NCBI GenBank assembly: GCA_009705865.1
Contig: WLSJ01000007.1
Span: 1-24,843 of the forward strand
Direction: 5' to 3'
Source of the DNA: Actinomycetota bacterium
GTDB lineage: Bacteria; Actinomycetota; Acidimicrobiia; Acidimicrobiales; Ilumatobacteraceae
Length of the DNA stretch: 24,843 nt
Shown here: one piece after another, positions 8,085 through 15,297 of the stretch
How positions within the stretch are numbered: the first letter of the stretch is position 1
How the letters are laid out: each line of letters begins with the position of its first letter
The notes under the pieces: generated by a model
The model's database searches: none
The model's input: only the letters and a program-made list of their open reading frames with translations
What the model was told of the DNA's origin: nothing
Made by a program: the position numbers and the translations under genes

Positions 8085-8826
8085 TGGTTCATCAGCAAAA
8101 AAGGTCGCCCGTCTCGCACAGAAGGGCAAAGGCAAGAAGGTGCGCTTTCAAGGCGGCACTCTTTTCCCGACCATCATGGCAATCATCGTCATTGTTGGCA
8201 TGGGGCTCATTTCCTACGCACGTCAGGCGCCATCAGCCACTGACATTGCACCAACCACTGCAGATCGTTGGCACATTCCTTTCGGCATCTACCACTGCGA
8301 TGAGTACCTGGTTGATCTCGCAATAGACAAGCAAAAGTCAGACTCTCCAGATCCAAACTTTCAGAAGTACGGCGTATTCAGTCGTGAAGATGGTGTTATC
8401 CGTTGGTACCCACAAGTTGCCGCAACTGGCAAGAAGGCCAAGTTGGGCTTGTACTTAGATACATACGGAATTCAGGTAACAACTAAGGGGATCACTTTCC
8501 CGACAGATCAGAACAAAGGCGTGTCATACGCAGTTGATAAAGATCAGTGCAAAGATGCTTCAGGAAAAATGGTTGATGCTCAGGTACAAGTAATTACTTG
8601 GCCGAAAGCTGGTCAGACCGCAAATTCAAAGCGCTACATCACTGATTTTTCGAATGTAAGAATTTTGAATGATGAAATGGCAATTGCCGTTGCATACGTC
8701 GCGCCAGGAACTCAAATCCCTCAGCCTGATTCAGCAGCGAAATTGTCTGACATTGTTGCTTCAGAATTTGGTGGAGCTACCACCACAACAGTTGCCACAA
8801 ACGTGACAACTACAACCGGCGGCTGA
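8077..8826 (+). CDS. Single-pass membrane-anchored protein of unknown function with Thr-rich tail
   Basis: This encodes 249 aa from a GTG that overlaps the previous gene by 8 bases. Residues 1-28 are strongly basic (Lys/Arg at 8, 9, 12, 16, 18, 20, 21, 23), then one transmembrane helix at ~29-47, so the remaining ~200 residues should lie outside the membrane. The outer domain opens with WHIPFGIYHCDEYL; Cys74 and Cys158 could form a disulfide. The last 20 residues are dominated by Thr (TTTTVATNVTTTT). I recognise no named domain, although the Trp-His..Gly-Ile-Tyr-x-Cys pattern reminds me of unnamed actinobacterial proteins. The position between glycosyltransferases and a sugar nucleotidyltransferase suggests a role in, or modification by, surface glycosylation; this is inference. 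Confidence 0.85.
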   Translation: MASGSSAKKVARLAQKGKGKKVRFQGGTLFPTIMAIIVIVGMGLISYARQAPSATDIAPTTADRWHIPFGIYHCDEYLVDLAIDKQKSDSPDPNFQKYGVFSREDGVIRWYPQVAATGKKAKLGLYLDTYGIQVTTKGITFPTDQNKGVSYAVDKDQCKDASGKMVDAQVQVITWPKAGQTANSKRYITDFSNVRILNDEMAIAVAYVAPGTQIPQPDSAAKLSDIVASEFGGATTTTVATNVTTTTGG

Positions 8827-9830
8827 TGCACGCAGTTGTTCTTGTCGGGGGTTTCGGAACCCGGCTGAGACCACTAACGCTGACTACCCCCAAACCGCTG
8901 TTGCCAATTGCAAATGTGCGTCAATTGGAACACCTCATCGCCACTCTTGGTTCAGCCGGAGTGACTGAAGTTGTATTAGCAATCGGATTCAAGCCAGAAC
9001 CGTTTTTTGAAGCGTTTCCGGACGGTATGTGTGCCGGAATTGCACTGCACTACGCAGTGGAACCAGAGCCTCTTGATACAGCTGGTGCAATTGCATTTGC
9101 TGCGCGTCATGCGGGCGTGTCAGACACGTTCGTTGTCATGAACGGTGACATTCTGTGTGATGTTGATCTGTCGTCACTTGTTGCATTTCATAAGGCACAA
9201 GGAGCGGAAGGAACATTGCACCTCACGCCTGTCAGTGACCCGTCTCAATATGGTGTCGTTGAAATTGACGATGGTGGCTGGGTGAAGCGGTTTGTTGAAA
9301 AACCTGCACCAGGTGAAACCACTAGCAATCTTGTCAATGCCGGAACCTACGTTTTAGAACCATCTGTGATTAGTCGAATTCCAGAAGGTCAACGTATGTC
9401 AATAGAGCGCGTGGTGTTTCCTGCCATGGTGGCTGACGGAACTCTTGCTGCGATGCCCACTGATGACTACTGGATTGACACCGGACTACCAAGCACATAT
9501 CTGCGAGCAAATCTTGACTTAATCGACGGCTCGCGCAGTCGAATTCTTGCGTCAGTAGGGCCGCAGGCTCATGTTCACTCGTCGGCGTCAATTACTCATA
9601 GTGTCATTGGTGAAGCAGCGGTTGTGGAAGAAGGTTGCGTCATTATTGATTCAGTGGTGTTACCAGGAGCTCATATCGGCCCTCGCGTTCGTTTAGAACG
9701 GTCACTCGTGATGGGCGCTATTGGTGCTGAATCTTCGCTGACCGATTGCGTCGTTGGTGCTGATGGTCATGTTCCTCCAATGTCGCAATTAGTGAATTCA
9801 AAAGTGCCAAATCCTGAAAGCGCTGTGTAG
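8826..9830 (+). CDS. Sugar-1-phosphate nucleotidyltransferase, probably mannose-1-phosphate guanylyltransferase (ManB/GMPP type)
   Basis: This encodes 334 aa. The N-terminal signature VGGFGTRLRPLT..TPKPLLP (~7-27), the metal-binding NGDILCDVDL, and later EKPAPGE, NAGTYVLEP and YWIDTGLPSTYLRA define the nucleotidyltransferase domain. The C-terminal ~80 residues (ASITHSVIGEAAVVEEGCVI and on) form a short left-handed beta-helix. The layout matches mycobacterial ManB, which makes GDP-mannose; a glucose- or other sugar-specific enzyme cannot be excluded from sequence. GDP-mannose would feed the dehydratase at 12513, the fucose synthase at 4577 and the GT4 enzymes. Start and preceding stop share one base (TGATG). 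Confidence 0.88.
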   Translation: MHAVVLVGGFGTRLRPLTLTTPKPLLPIANVRQLEHLIATLGSAGVTEVVLAIGFKPEPFFEAFPDGMCAGIALHYAVEPEPLDTAGAIAFAARHAGVSDTFVVMNGDILCDVDLSSLVAFHKAQGAEGTLHLTPVSDPSQYGVVEIDDGGWVKRFVEKPAPGETTSNLVNAGTYVLEPSVISRIPEGQRMSIERVVFPAMVADGTLAAMPTDDYWIDTGLPSTYLRANLDLIDGSRSRILASVGPQAHVHSSASITHSVIGEAAVVEEGCVIIDSVVLPGAHIGPRVRLERSLVMGAIGAESSLTDCVVGADGHVPPMSQLVNSKVPNPESAV

Positions 9831-9832
9831 TC

Positions 9833-10741
9833 ATGGCTTCAAAGATGATCATGGTGTGCGGTGGCGCAGGTTTTATTGGGTCACATCTTGTCGACCGCCT
9901 CATCGCTGAAGGTCATGAAGTTGAGGTAGTCGACAATCTGTCAAGTGGTTCAATTACAAACTTGGCAGATGCTCGCAATGCGGCTGGCAGATTCAAATTT
10001 CAAAACATCGGAATTGAATCTCGTGAATTTTCTGAATTGGTTTCACTTCGGCGCCCACGAATCATTATCAACCTTGCAACGTTTTCTCCGACGCACGCTC
10101 ATCTCAATGGGGCATTATCTAGTTTGCAACTGTCAGTTTCTATTCTTGAGGCCGCTCGTCTCGGCGGAGTTGAAAAAGTAATCACGGCGTTGCCGAGTGG
10201 TTTGCTCTATGGCGAAGTCGCAGCACGTGATCTGCCAATAAAAGAAGGTCATATGAATGACCCACGTACTAGCGAAGAAGTGTTAGCCCGTGCGGCTGCA
10301 GATATTCATTCTGTATATCGCGAACGACACGGAGTTGAATTCACAATCTTGGCTTTGGGCAATGTGTACGGACCGCGTCAAAGGGCATCTGATGGGGTAG
10401 TTGCTTCGTTTGTTGAAGCACTAGCTAATGGTCGCGCACCAATTGTTCATGGCAACGGAAAACAAACTCGTGACTTCATTTATATTGACGACACTGTTGA
10501 TGCAATCGCCCGCGCAACAGATCGTGCAGGCGGACTAGTGGTCAATGTAGGAACAGGTGTTGCAACATCAGTTGCCGATCTGTGGTCCGTGATGGCCGGG
10601 GCAGCATCGCCAGTACCGCGCACAAGTGCAGCACGACCAAATGATGTTGCACGACTGTCGTTGTCTCCGGTGCGTGCGCGTATTCAACTTGGCTGGTCGC
10701 CGTTTACTTCCTTGAAAGATGGCTTGGCAACGTTGCGTTAG
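9833..10741 (+). CDS. NAD(P)-binding extended-SDR protein (NDP-sugar epimerase/dehydratase-like) with altered active site
   Basis: This encodes 302 aa. CGGAGFIGSHLVDRL (9-23) is the SDR dinucleotide-binding motif, and NVYGPRQ and QTRDFIYIDDTVDAI place it with UDP-glucose 4-epimerase-like proteins. Ser122 (PSGLLYGE) fits the catalytic Ser. When aligned by distance to NVYGPRQ, the usual YxxxK falls on Glu148-x-x-x-Ala152 (EEVLA), so both the Tyr and the Lys are missing. A normal 4-epimerase or 4,6-dehydratase reaction is therefore doubtful. It may use a different acid/base, or bind a nucleotide sugar without turnover. It is the last gene of the operon, two bases after the nucleotidyltransferase, and its stop overlaps the stop of convergent cofE. 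Confidence 0.88.
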   Translation: MASKMIMVCGGAGFIGSHLVDRLIAEGHEVEVVDNLSSGSITNLADARNAAGRFKFQNIGIESREFSELVSLRRPRIIINLATFSPTHAHLNGALSSLQLSVSILEAARLGGVEKVITALPSGLLYGEVAARDLPIKEGHMNDPRTSEEVLARAAADIHSVYRERHGVEFTILALGNVYGPRQRASDGVVASFVEALANGRAPIVHGNGKQTRDFIYIDDTVDAIARATDRAGGLVVNVGTGVATSVADLWSVMAGAASPVPRTSAARPNDVARLSLSPVRARIQLGWSPFTSLKDGLATLR

Positions 10742-11451
10742 CGAAAGAGGTCTTCGCTCGGAGGCCGAACAATTTCGTCCATTGATGCATCGCGAAACCA
10801 TGATGGGTCAGCGCCGCGTATAACTGCAACGGGAACGCCATTTGATTTGCCCATTACTAGTTCGCCAGTGCTTGCTAATTCGTCTGCAACTGCAACTTCC
10901 GTTACTTGCATGACTCTGCCGAGCGCATCTTCAGTTCCGCGCAAGTCGACAACGCCTGCAATGCCCGCAACTCCGATGGCAACGTCTGTAAGCCCCTTAC
11001 GCCACGGACGACCAAATGTGTCACTGACGATGACTCCGACTGTGACGCCAAGTTTTGCGCGCACGATGTCTCTGATACGTCGAGCCGAGCGGTCACTATC
11101 AAGAGGGAGAAGCGCTGCGTATCCGCGTTCGACGTTTGATAAGTCAATGCCACTATTTGCACAGACGAAACCATGTTTAGTTTCGGTGATGATGAGATCG
11201 CCACGGCGCCGCACTATGCGAGCTGCTTCTTGTTCGACAAGAACTTTGTGAGACAACGGATCATCTGGATCAATAGGGACTAAACGTCCTTCAGCTTTTG
11301 AGACGATCTTTTGTGTCACGATGAGAACATCATTGTCGCGCAGAGGGCCGTTGGGTTCTGTGGAGCAAGCCTCAACAATGATGTCTCCCAGTTGTTGTCC
11401 TGGGACTATTTCGCCGATTCCTTCAACACTCCATGCCATGAGTCGTGCCAT
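10738..11451 (-). CDS. cofE: Coenzyme F420:L-glutamate ligase (CofE / FbiB N-terminal type)
   Basis: This encodes 237 aa. Family blocks are clear: VEGIGEIVPGQQLGDII, VTQKIVSKAEGR, KHGFVCANSGIDLSNV and IVSDTFGRPWRKGLTDVAIG. The enzyme adds gamma-linked glutamates to F420-0 using GTP. Mycobacterial FbiB carries an extra C-terminal FMN-binding nitroreductase-like domain of ~200 aa; here the protein ends after the ligase domain, as in archaeal CofE. The ATG overlaps the cofD stop by one base (TAATG), so cofD-cofE are coupled. Its stop overlaps that of the convergent SDR gene. Confidence 0.95.
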   Translation of the reverse strand: MARLMAWSVEGIGEIVPGQQLGDIIVEACSTEPNGPLRDNDVLIVTQKIVSKAEGRLVPIDPDDPLSHKVLVEQEAARIVRRRGDLIITETKHGFVCANSGIDLSNVERGYAALLPLDSDRSARRIRDIVRAKLGVTVGVIVSDTFGRPWRKGLTDVAIGVAGIAGVVDLRGTEDALGRVMQVTEVAVADELASTGELVMGKSNGVPVAVIRGADPSWFRDASMDEIVRPPSEDLFR

Positions 11452-12410
11452 TAGCGACCTCCTTTATTCGATGTTGCATCAATTGCAATGCGAGCGAGTG
11501 ATGCAGCGACTCCAGCGCCAGACATGATTGTGTCTGTTGCGATACAGCGCATTCCTTCGCGCTCTACTGCAGAAACAAGATGCTCATCTTGAGAATCAAT
11601 GATCAGAGTGCCACACACGGGGGCATAAATACGAGCGACCCCGACAACTGATGGCTCGTGACCAAGTTCCACCAACATGCGGTCAGCTGGGCCTTTTAAT
11701 GCTGCGCCCGCAACGATGGGGGAGATTGCAACGACACTGTCTCGTCGCGCGGTGAGTGCAGTATCAACTCCGGCTAGTGCACGAATAGGCGCGATAGACA
11801 CAATGGGGTTTGACGGCGCAATCACAATGGTGTCTGCATCTGTAATGAGTGAGTGGTCGATGAATGCAGCAGATTCTGCACCAACAAATTCAACGCTCTG
11901 TACGGGCACGTTGTGTTGCAAGCGAACGAAATATTCTTGAAAGGGAACTGGGCCATCTGCAAGATGCACGACCGTGCGCACAGAATCATTTGACATCGGA
12001 ACAATGGTGACGGAAAGCCCAAATGCTGTGCGAATCTCTTCAGTAATCTGTTGCAGTGTTGCACCTTCGCGAACGCGAGCAGTGCGGTAAAAATGTGTTG
12101 CTAAGTCGGTGTCGCCCAAGTTGAACCACCGTGGAGCAGCCGATGACCCTGTTGGTCGCACGGATTCAAACCGCTCGAGCGCTTCCATGGCCCGCCATGA
12201 TTCATTGTGAAGTCCCCACCCACGACCTGGGTCAATGGAGCCTGACAACGTATAGATGACTGTGTCGATGTCTGGCGAGATTGACAGGCCGTGCAATTCG
12301 GTGTCGTCACCCGTGTTCACCACGGCTACCACGTCAGTCGGATCCACCACTTGAATGAGTCCTGATAAGAAACGGGCAGCACCAACACCACCGGCCAGAA
12401 CCATAATCAT
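11451..12410 (-). CDS. cofD: 2-phospho-L-lactate/phosphoenolpyruvate transferase for F420 biosynthesis (CofD/FbiA)
   Basis: This encodes 319 aa. LAGGVGAARFLSGL at the N-terminus, VNTGDDTELHGLSISPDIDTV, and RWFNLGDTDLATHFYRT are CofD/FbiA signatures. The enzyme joins the (enol)pyruvyl- or lactyl-2-diphospho-5'-guanosine donor to Fo, giving (dehydro)F420-0. ATGs occur at 12410 and 12404; the first is chosen because TAGCCT (12422-12417) ends exactly six bases before it, as at other apparently leaderless starts here. Other F420 genes (fbiC, cofC/fbiD) are not in the window. In M. tuberculosis the pair fbiA-fbiB is also close to manB, so the link with sugar-nucleotide genes is not unique. Confidence 0.95.
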   Translation of the reverse strand: MIMVLAGGVGAARFLSGLIQVVDPTDVVAVVNTGDDTELHGLSISPDIDTVIYTLSGSIDPGRGWGLHNESWRAMEALERFESVRPTGSSAAPRWFNLGDTDLATHFYRTARVREGATLQQITEEIRTAFGLSVTIVPMSNDSVRTVVHLADGPVPFQEYFVRLQHNVPVQSVEFVGAESAAFIDHSLITDADTIVIAPSNPIVSIAPIRALAGVDTALTARRDSVVAISPIVAGAALKGPADRMLVELGHEPSVVGVARIYAPVCGTLIIDSQDEHLVSAVEREGMRCIATDTIMSGAGVAASLARIAIDATSNKGGR

Positions 12411-12512
12411 GATGCAAGGCTAGGCGGTAAGACCCACAGTGGGTTCACCTCTACAAAAGGTCCGCGGTGGTACCGTTGTCCAGTCCGATTCATTGATCAA
12501 CGAGGTCCAGTT
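12411..12512. promoter_or_regulatory. Divergent cofD/gmd control region with 13-bp palindrome
   Basis: A 102-base spacer. For cofD, TAGCCT (12422-12417) lies six bases before the ATG. A 13-bp palindrome, ACCCACAGTGGGT (12432-12444), sits where the cofD -35 would be and could be an operator. For gmd, GAGG (12502-12505) is seven bases before the ATG, so this gene has an ordinary ribosome site and a leader; TACCGT (12471-12476) is the best -10 candidate, without a good -35. Confidence 0.35.
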
Positions 12513-13499
12513 ATGCCCCGCGCATTTATTACCGGCATTACCGGCCAAGACGGCCAGCACTTAGCTGAGTTTCTCCATGGGAAGGGCTACGAGGTTTTTG
12601 GCCTCATCAAGGGGCAAAACAACCCTCGCGCCCTGCAGATCCGCGACGAGTTCCCATATGTAGAACTGGTTCCTGGCGATTTAGCCGACCTCACCAGTCT
12701 TGTGAACGCCCTTGAATATGTGCAGCCAGACGAGGTGTACAACCTTGGCGCTATTTCGTTTGTTGCTATCTCGTTTGGGCAAGCAGAACTGACATCAAAT
12801 ATCACTGGTCTCGGTGTGCTGCGCATGCTGGAAGCCATCCGCATGGTGGGTGGAACCCAAAATAACAAGATCCGTTTTTACCAAGCGTCATCGTCTGAAA
12901 TGTTCGGCAAGGTCCGTGAAGTTCCTCAAACTGAACTCACACCGTTTCACCCACGCTCACCATATGGTTGCGCAAAAGTATTTGGCCATGACATCACTGT
13001 GAATTATCGCGAGAGTTACGGCATCTATGCCTGCTCGGGCATCTTGTTCAATCACGAAGGTCCACGTCGCGGACTTGAATTTGTTACTCGCAAAATCTCT
13101 AATACGGCTGCTCGCATTAAATTAGGTGTTGAAAAAGAATTGGTCATGGGAAACCTTGACGCAAAGCGCGACTGGGGTTACGCAGGTGACTACGTGCGCG
13201 CTATGTGGATGATGTTGCAACAACCAGAACCCGATGATTATGTGGTGGCAACGGGTGAGACGCACTCAATCGAAGAGTTCCTTACTTTGGCGTTTGAAGA
13301 AGTCGGTCTTGATGATTGGCACAATTACGTACGTCAAGATCCGCGTTTCTTCCGCCCCGCAGAAGTCGACTTACTAATTGGAGACCCGACCAAGACCCGC
13401 GACAAATTGGGCTGGATTCCAGAAGTTGATTTCCCGGCACTCGTCAAGATGATGGTGAAGAACGACCTCGAAATCGAAACTGCTCGTCTTCGTCAGTAA
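12513..13499 (+). CDS. gmd: GDP-mannose 4,6-dehydratase
   Basis: This encodes 328 aa, within the usual 320-370 aa. ITGITGQDGQHLAEFL (6-21) is the typical Gmd dinucleotide-binding start. Ser127-Ser128-Glu129 (SSSEMFG) and Tyr151-x-x-x-Lys155 (YGCAK) correspond to the Thr/Ser, Glu, Tyr and Lys catalytic set. NHEGPRRGLEFVTRKI and GNLDAKRDWGYAGDYVRAMW are further Gmd signatures. It makes GDP-4-keto-6-deoxymannose, the substrate for the fucose synthase at 4577. It stands alone as a one-gene unit with a good ribosome site (GAGG, spacing 7). Its stop is four bases from the stop of the convergent flippase gene. Confidence 0.95.
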   Translation: MPRAFITGITGQDGQHLAEFLHGKGYEVFGLIKGQNNPRALQIRDEFPYVELVPGDLADLTSLVNALEYVQPDEVYNLGAISFVAISFGQAELTSNITGLGVLRMLEAIRMVGGTQNNKIRFYQASSSEMFGKVREVPQTELTPFHPRSPYGCAKVFGHDITVNYRESYGIYACSGILFNHEGPRRGLEFVTRKISNTAARIKLGVEKELVMGNLDAKRDWGYAGDYVRAMWMMLQQPEPDDYVVATGETHSIEEFLTLAFEEVGLDDWHNYVRQDPRFFRPAEVDLLIGDPTKTRDKLGWIPEVDFPALVKMMVKNDLEIETARLRQ

Positions 13500-13503
13500 G
13501 TGA

Positions 13504-14868
13504 TTATCCCTCAAGAGGGAAATCAAGAACTGCATCAATCATTGAGTCAGCATCAGGTATTGCGCCTGCATTCATGCGTGCCCGCAATGCGTACGAAAAG
13601 ACAGCAAGTGCAACGGTAGAGCCCGCCACTAGTCCTAGTTCAACGCGCAAAAATAAATCATCTGTGGCAAATGCAGTCACTGCTACAAAACTTGCCATCG
13701 CGCATAACCACCCTGCAGCCACATATTTGTGACCATGCAACGCGATAACACCTTGCGATACCGCAAGAGCAAGCATGTACATGCCACTTGCCAATGCAAG
13801 CAATGTCAGTGTGCGCCGATCAAGTCCGCCGTCATACATCATCGAAAGGATTGGTGGCCCAAGGAGAAATGACCCGACTGTGCCAAGGACCGCAACGGCA
13901 GTCACGACTTTCAAGAGAACAAAAAATCCACGGCGAAATTCTGTGAGGTCACCTTTGGCCGCAAGACGTGCCAATCGGGGCAATAATGCGGCCTGCACAG
14001 CTTGGAACAAAAAGAGAGGGATACGAGACAACAACACACCGTTGCCAAAGGCGGTTACTTTTTCTGCTTCGCTTGCGTTGGCAAGGAAATCAACTCCGAG
14101 TGGTCCGGCATTGACTAACGCGGCAGCCATGATGGTTCCTAGAAGCAACCAACCAAGATTGGGAGTGATCTCTGCAAAAGTTGCAGGTGGTCCATCATCT
14201 GTTCGTGTTTCGCCACGAGCAAACACAACAGCAACGGCAATCATTGGTGAAATCGCTACAGCAAGGGCATAAGCGCCGACGTTCGTCACGCCGAATTGCC
14301 ACAACAACACACACGCCAGAATGCGCGCAGCGCCATCTACTCCCATGATGATGCCGTAAGCAGGAAACCTGCCAGATCCTGATGCGATTCCGCGAGCCAG
14401 GTGCATTGGCGCATACGCACAGAACGTAATGATGAGCGCAATTGTGACAACCCAATGACCTTCGAACATGTCAGAGGTCAGCCACGGTGATGCAGATGCA
14501 ACGATGATCGTGAGAACGAGCGCGAGACCCAGTGTTAACGGAATCATGCGTCGAACAACAGGTCGGCCACCTTGGCCTAAGGCGCGACGGTGGGCAAGAG
14601 CGCGACCTAGTTCTTGTTCCACTGGCATAAAGAAGCCAGGAACCAGTGCAAAGGTGGTGAACCATAATGCGACGATTGGTTTGAAGTCCTCTTTTCCGAG
14701 AGCAACTTGACCAACTTTGAAAAATGCGTATGCGGTAAAACCGGAAATGAATAATCCGATACCGACGGGAATTGTTCCTTCTGGCAATGGAATGCGCGAA
14801 GTCTTTTCTGCGCTTCCATTGTCTGACACAGATAGAAGGTTAGTTGCATACGGGGCAGAGGACCCCAT
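13504..14868 (-). CDS. Wzx/MurJ-type polysaccharide (lipid-linked oligosaccharide) flippase
   Basis: This encodes 454 aa and is almost wholly hydrophobic, with about 12-14 predicted membrane segments. The layout (FTTFALVPGFFMPVEQELGRALAHRRA after the second helix; LFLFQAVQAALLPRLARLAAKGDLTEFRRG in the second half) is that of MOP-superfamily exporters. The likely role is moving a lipid-linked glycan, perhaps built by the GT4 enzymes at 4616-8084, to the outer face of the membrane. It lies 13 bases downstream of the 99-aa unknown gene and should be in its operon. The ATG at 14868 is the first of the frame, with no clear ribosome site. Confidence 0.87.
   Translation of the reverse strand: MGSSAPYATNLLSVSDNGSAEKTSRIPLPEGTIPVGIGLFISGFTAYAFFKVGQVALGKEDFKPIVALWFTTFALVPGFFMPVEQELGRALAHRRALGQGGRPVVRRMIPLTLGLALVLTIIVASASPWLTSDMFEGHWVVTIALIITFCAYAPMHLARGIASGSGRFPAYGIIMGVDGAARILACVLLWQFGVTNVGAYALAVAISPMIAVAVVFARGETRTDDGPPATFAEITPNLGWLLLGTIMAAALVNAGPLGVDFLANASEAEKVTAFGNGVLLSRIPLFLFQAVQAALLPRLARLAAKGDLTEFRRGFFVLLKVVTAVAVLGTVGSFLLGPPILSMMYDGGLDRRTLTLLALASGMYMLALAVSQGVIALHGHKYVAAGWLCAMASFVAVTAFATDDLFLRVELGLVAGSTVALAVFSYALRARMNAGAIPDADSMIDAVLDFPLEG
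13507..13520. terminator. Short palindrome at gmd/flippase convergence, weak bidirectional terminator candidate
   Basis: TCCCTCAAGAGGGA is a perfect 14-bp palindrome within the last codons of the flippase gene and eight bases after the gmd stop. It could form a five-pair stem with a four-base loop on either strand. No T-run follows on either side, so termination is only a possibility. Confidence 0.25.
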
Positions 14869-14881
14869 ATTGCGTCTTTGC

Positions 14882-15181
14882 TTATTGAGCGGTGTTGTTG
14901 CGTGCCTTCATGGCATCAAAAAACTCAACGCGGCGTACTTGCAATTTCTGAAATCCGAGTACTGCGAATCCGACAGCTGTGTATCCGAGTTCAGTTGCTT
15001 GTTTCACAACTGGATTGTCAAGAAGCGCACTGGGGTTAATTCGAGAGAGATCAAGTGAGGTGAGGTCAATTGAGTGCACAGACGGAATGGAGATTTTTGA
15101 TACATCGATCTTTGGGAGGCGGTCTGCGCCAGGAATGGTGATGTGGGGAAGTGTGATGTGAGGAAACGAAAACTTGGTCAT
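14882..15181 (-). CDS. Unknown 99-aa protein upstream of the flippase
   Basis: I do not recognise this protein. The start is set at the ATG at 15181, because a promoter with -35 TTGCAA (15216-15211), 17-base spacer and -10 TACTCT (15193-15188) ends six bases before it; the ATG at 15220 of the same frame lies upstream of that promoter. The first ~55 residues alternate polar and branched residues around prolines (PHITLPHITIPG, KIDVSKISIPSVHSIDLTSLDLSRIN), suggesting short beta strands or a repeat. Then comes a mildly hydrophobic helix (ELGYTAVGFAVLGFQKL) and a basic/amphipathic end. Such a protein could sit on the membrane surface. It is in the operon with the flippase gene. Confidence 0.7.
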   Translation of the reverse strand: MTKFSFPHITLPHITIPGADRLPKIDVSKISIPSVHSIDLTSLDLSRINPSALLDNPVVKQATELGYTAVGFAVLGFQKLQVRRVEFFDAMKARNNTAQ

Positions 15182-15187
15182 GGTCCA

Positions 15188-15216
15188 AGAGTACCCACTA
15201 GTGCTTACTTTTGCAA
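15188..15216 (-). promoter_or_regulatory. Promoter of the unknown gene/flippase operon (leaderless)
   Basis: On the minus strand, TTGCAA (15216-15211), 17 bases, TACTCT (15193-15188), 6 bases, then the ATG at 15181. This is the clearest promoter in the window and implies that transcription starts at or beside the start codon. Confidence 0.55.
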
Positions 15217-15252
15217 GCATCTCAGATTAATACCTATTTCACGGGAATCAGA

Positions 15253-15292
15253 GCCTGCCCGCAGGGATTGCAGGCAGGCGACTAGCCTGCCT
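15253..15292 (+). promoter_or_regulatory. Three alternating inverted arms (two exclusive hairpins or an operator) before the giant GT2 gene
   Basis: GCCTGCC (15253-15259), AGGCAGGC (15272-15279) and GCCTGCCT (15285-15292) occur in a row. Arm 2 can pair with arm 1 (7 pairs, 13-base loop) or with arm 3 (8 pairs, loop GACTA). The last arm ends five bases before the GTG at 15298. TAGCCT (15283-15288), a possible -10, lies within the second palindrome. It may be a protein-binding operator over the promoter or, if transcribed, an RNA switch hiding the start codon. Confidence 0.45.
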
Positions 15293-15297
15293 ACGGC

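Noticed and set aside
8826..9830. Calling the nucleotidyltransferase RmlA (glucose-1-phosphate thymidylyltransferase)
   Set aside because: It has a C-terminal beta-helix and ManB/GMPP-like motifs, and rmlB, rmlC and rmlD are absent while gmd and fcl are present.
13775..14272. 165-codon open frame on the plus strand inside the flippase gene
   Set aside because: Composition is Arg/Asn/Thr/Pro-rich without domain or ribosome site; it is the antisense shadow of a clearly real membrane protein gene.
15182..15220. Start at ATG 15220 for the 99-aa unknown gene
   Set aside because: It would lie upstream of a well-spaced -35/-10 pair whose -10 ends six bases before the ATG at 15181.
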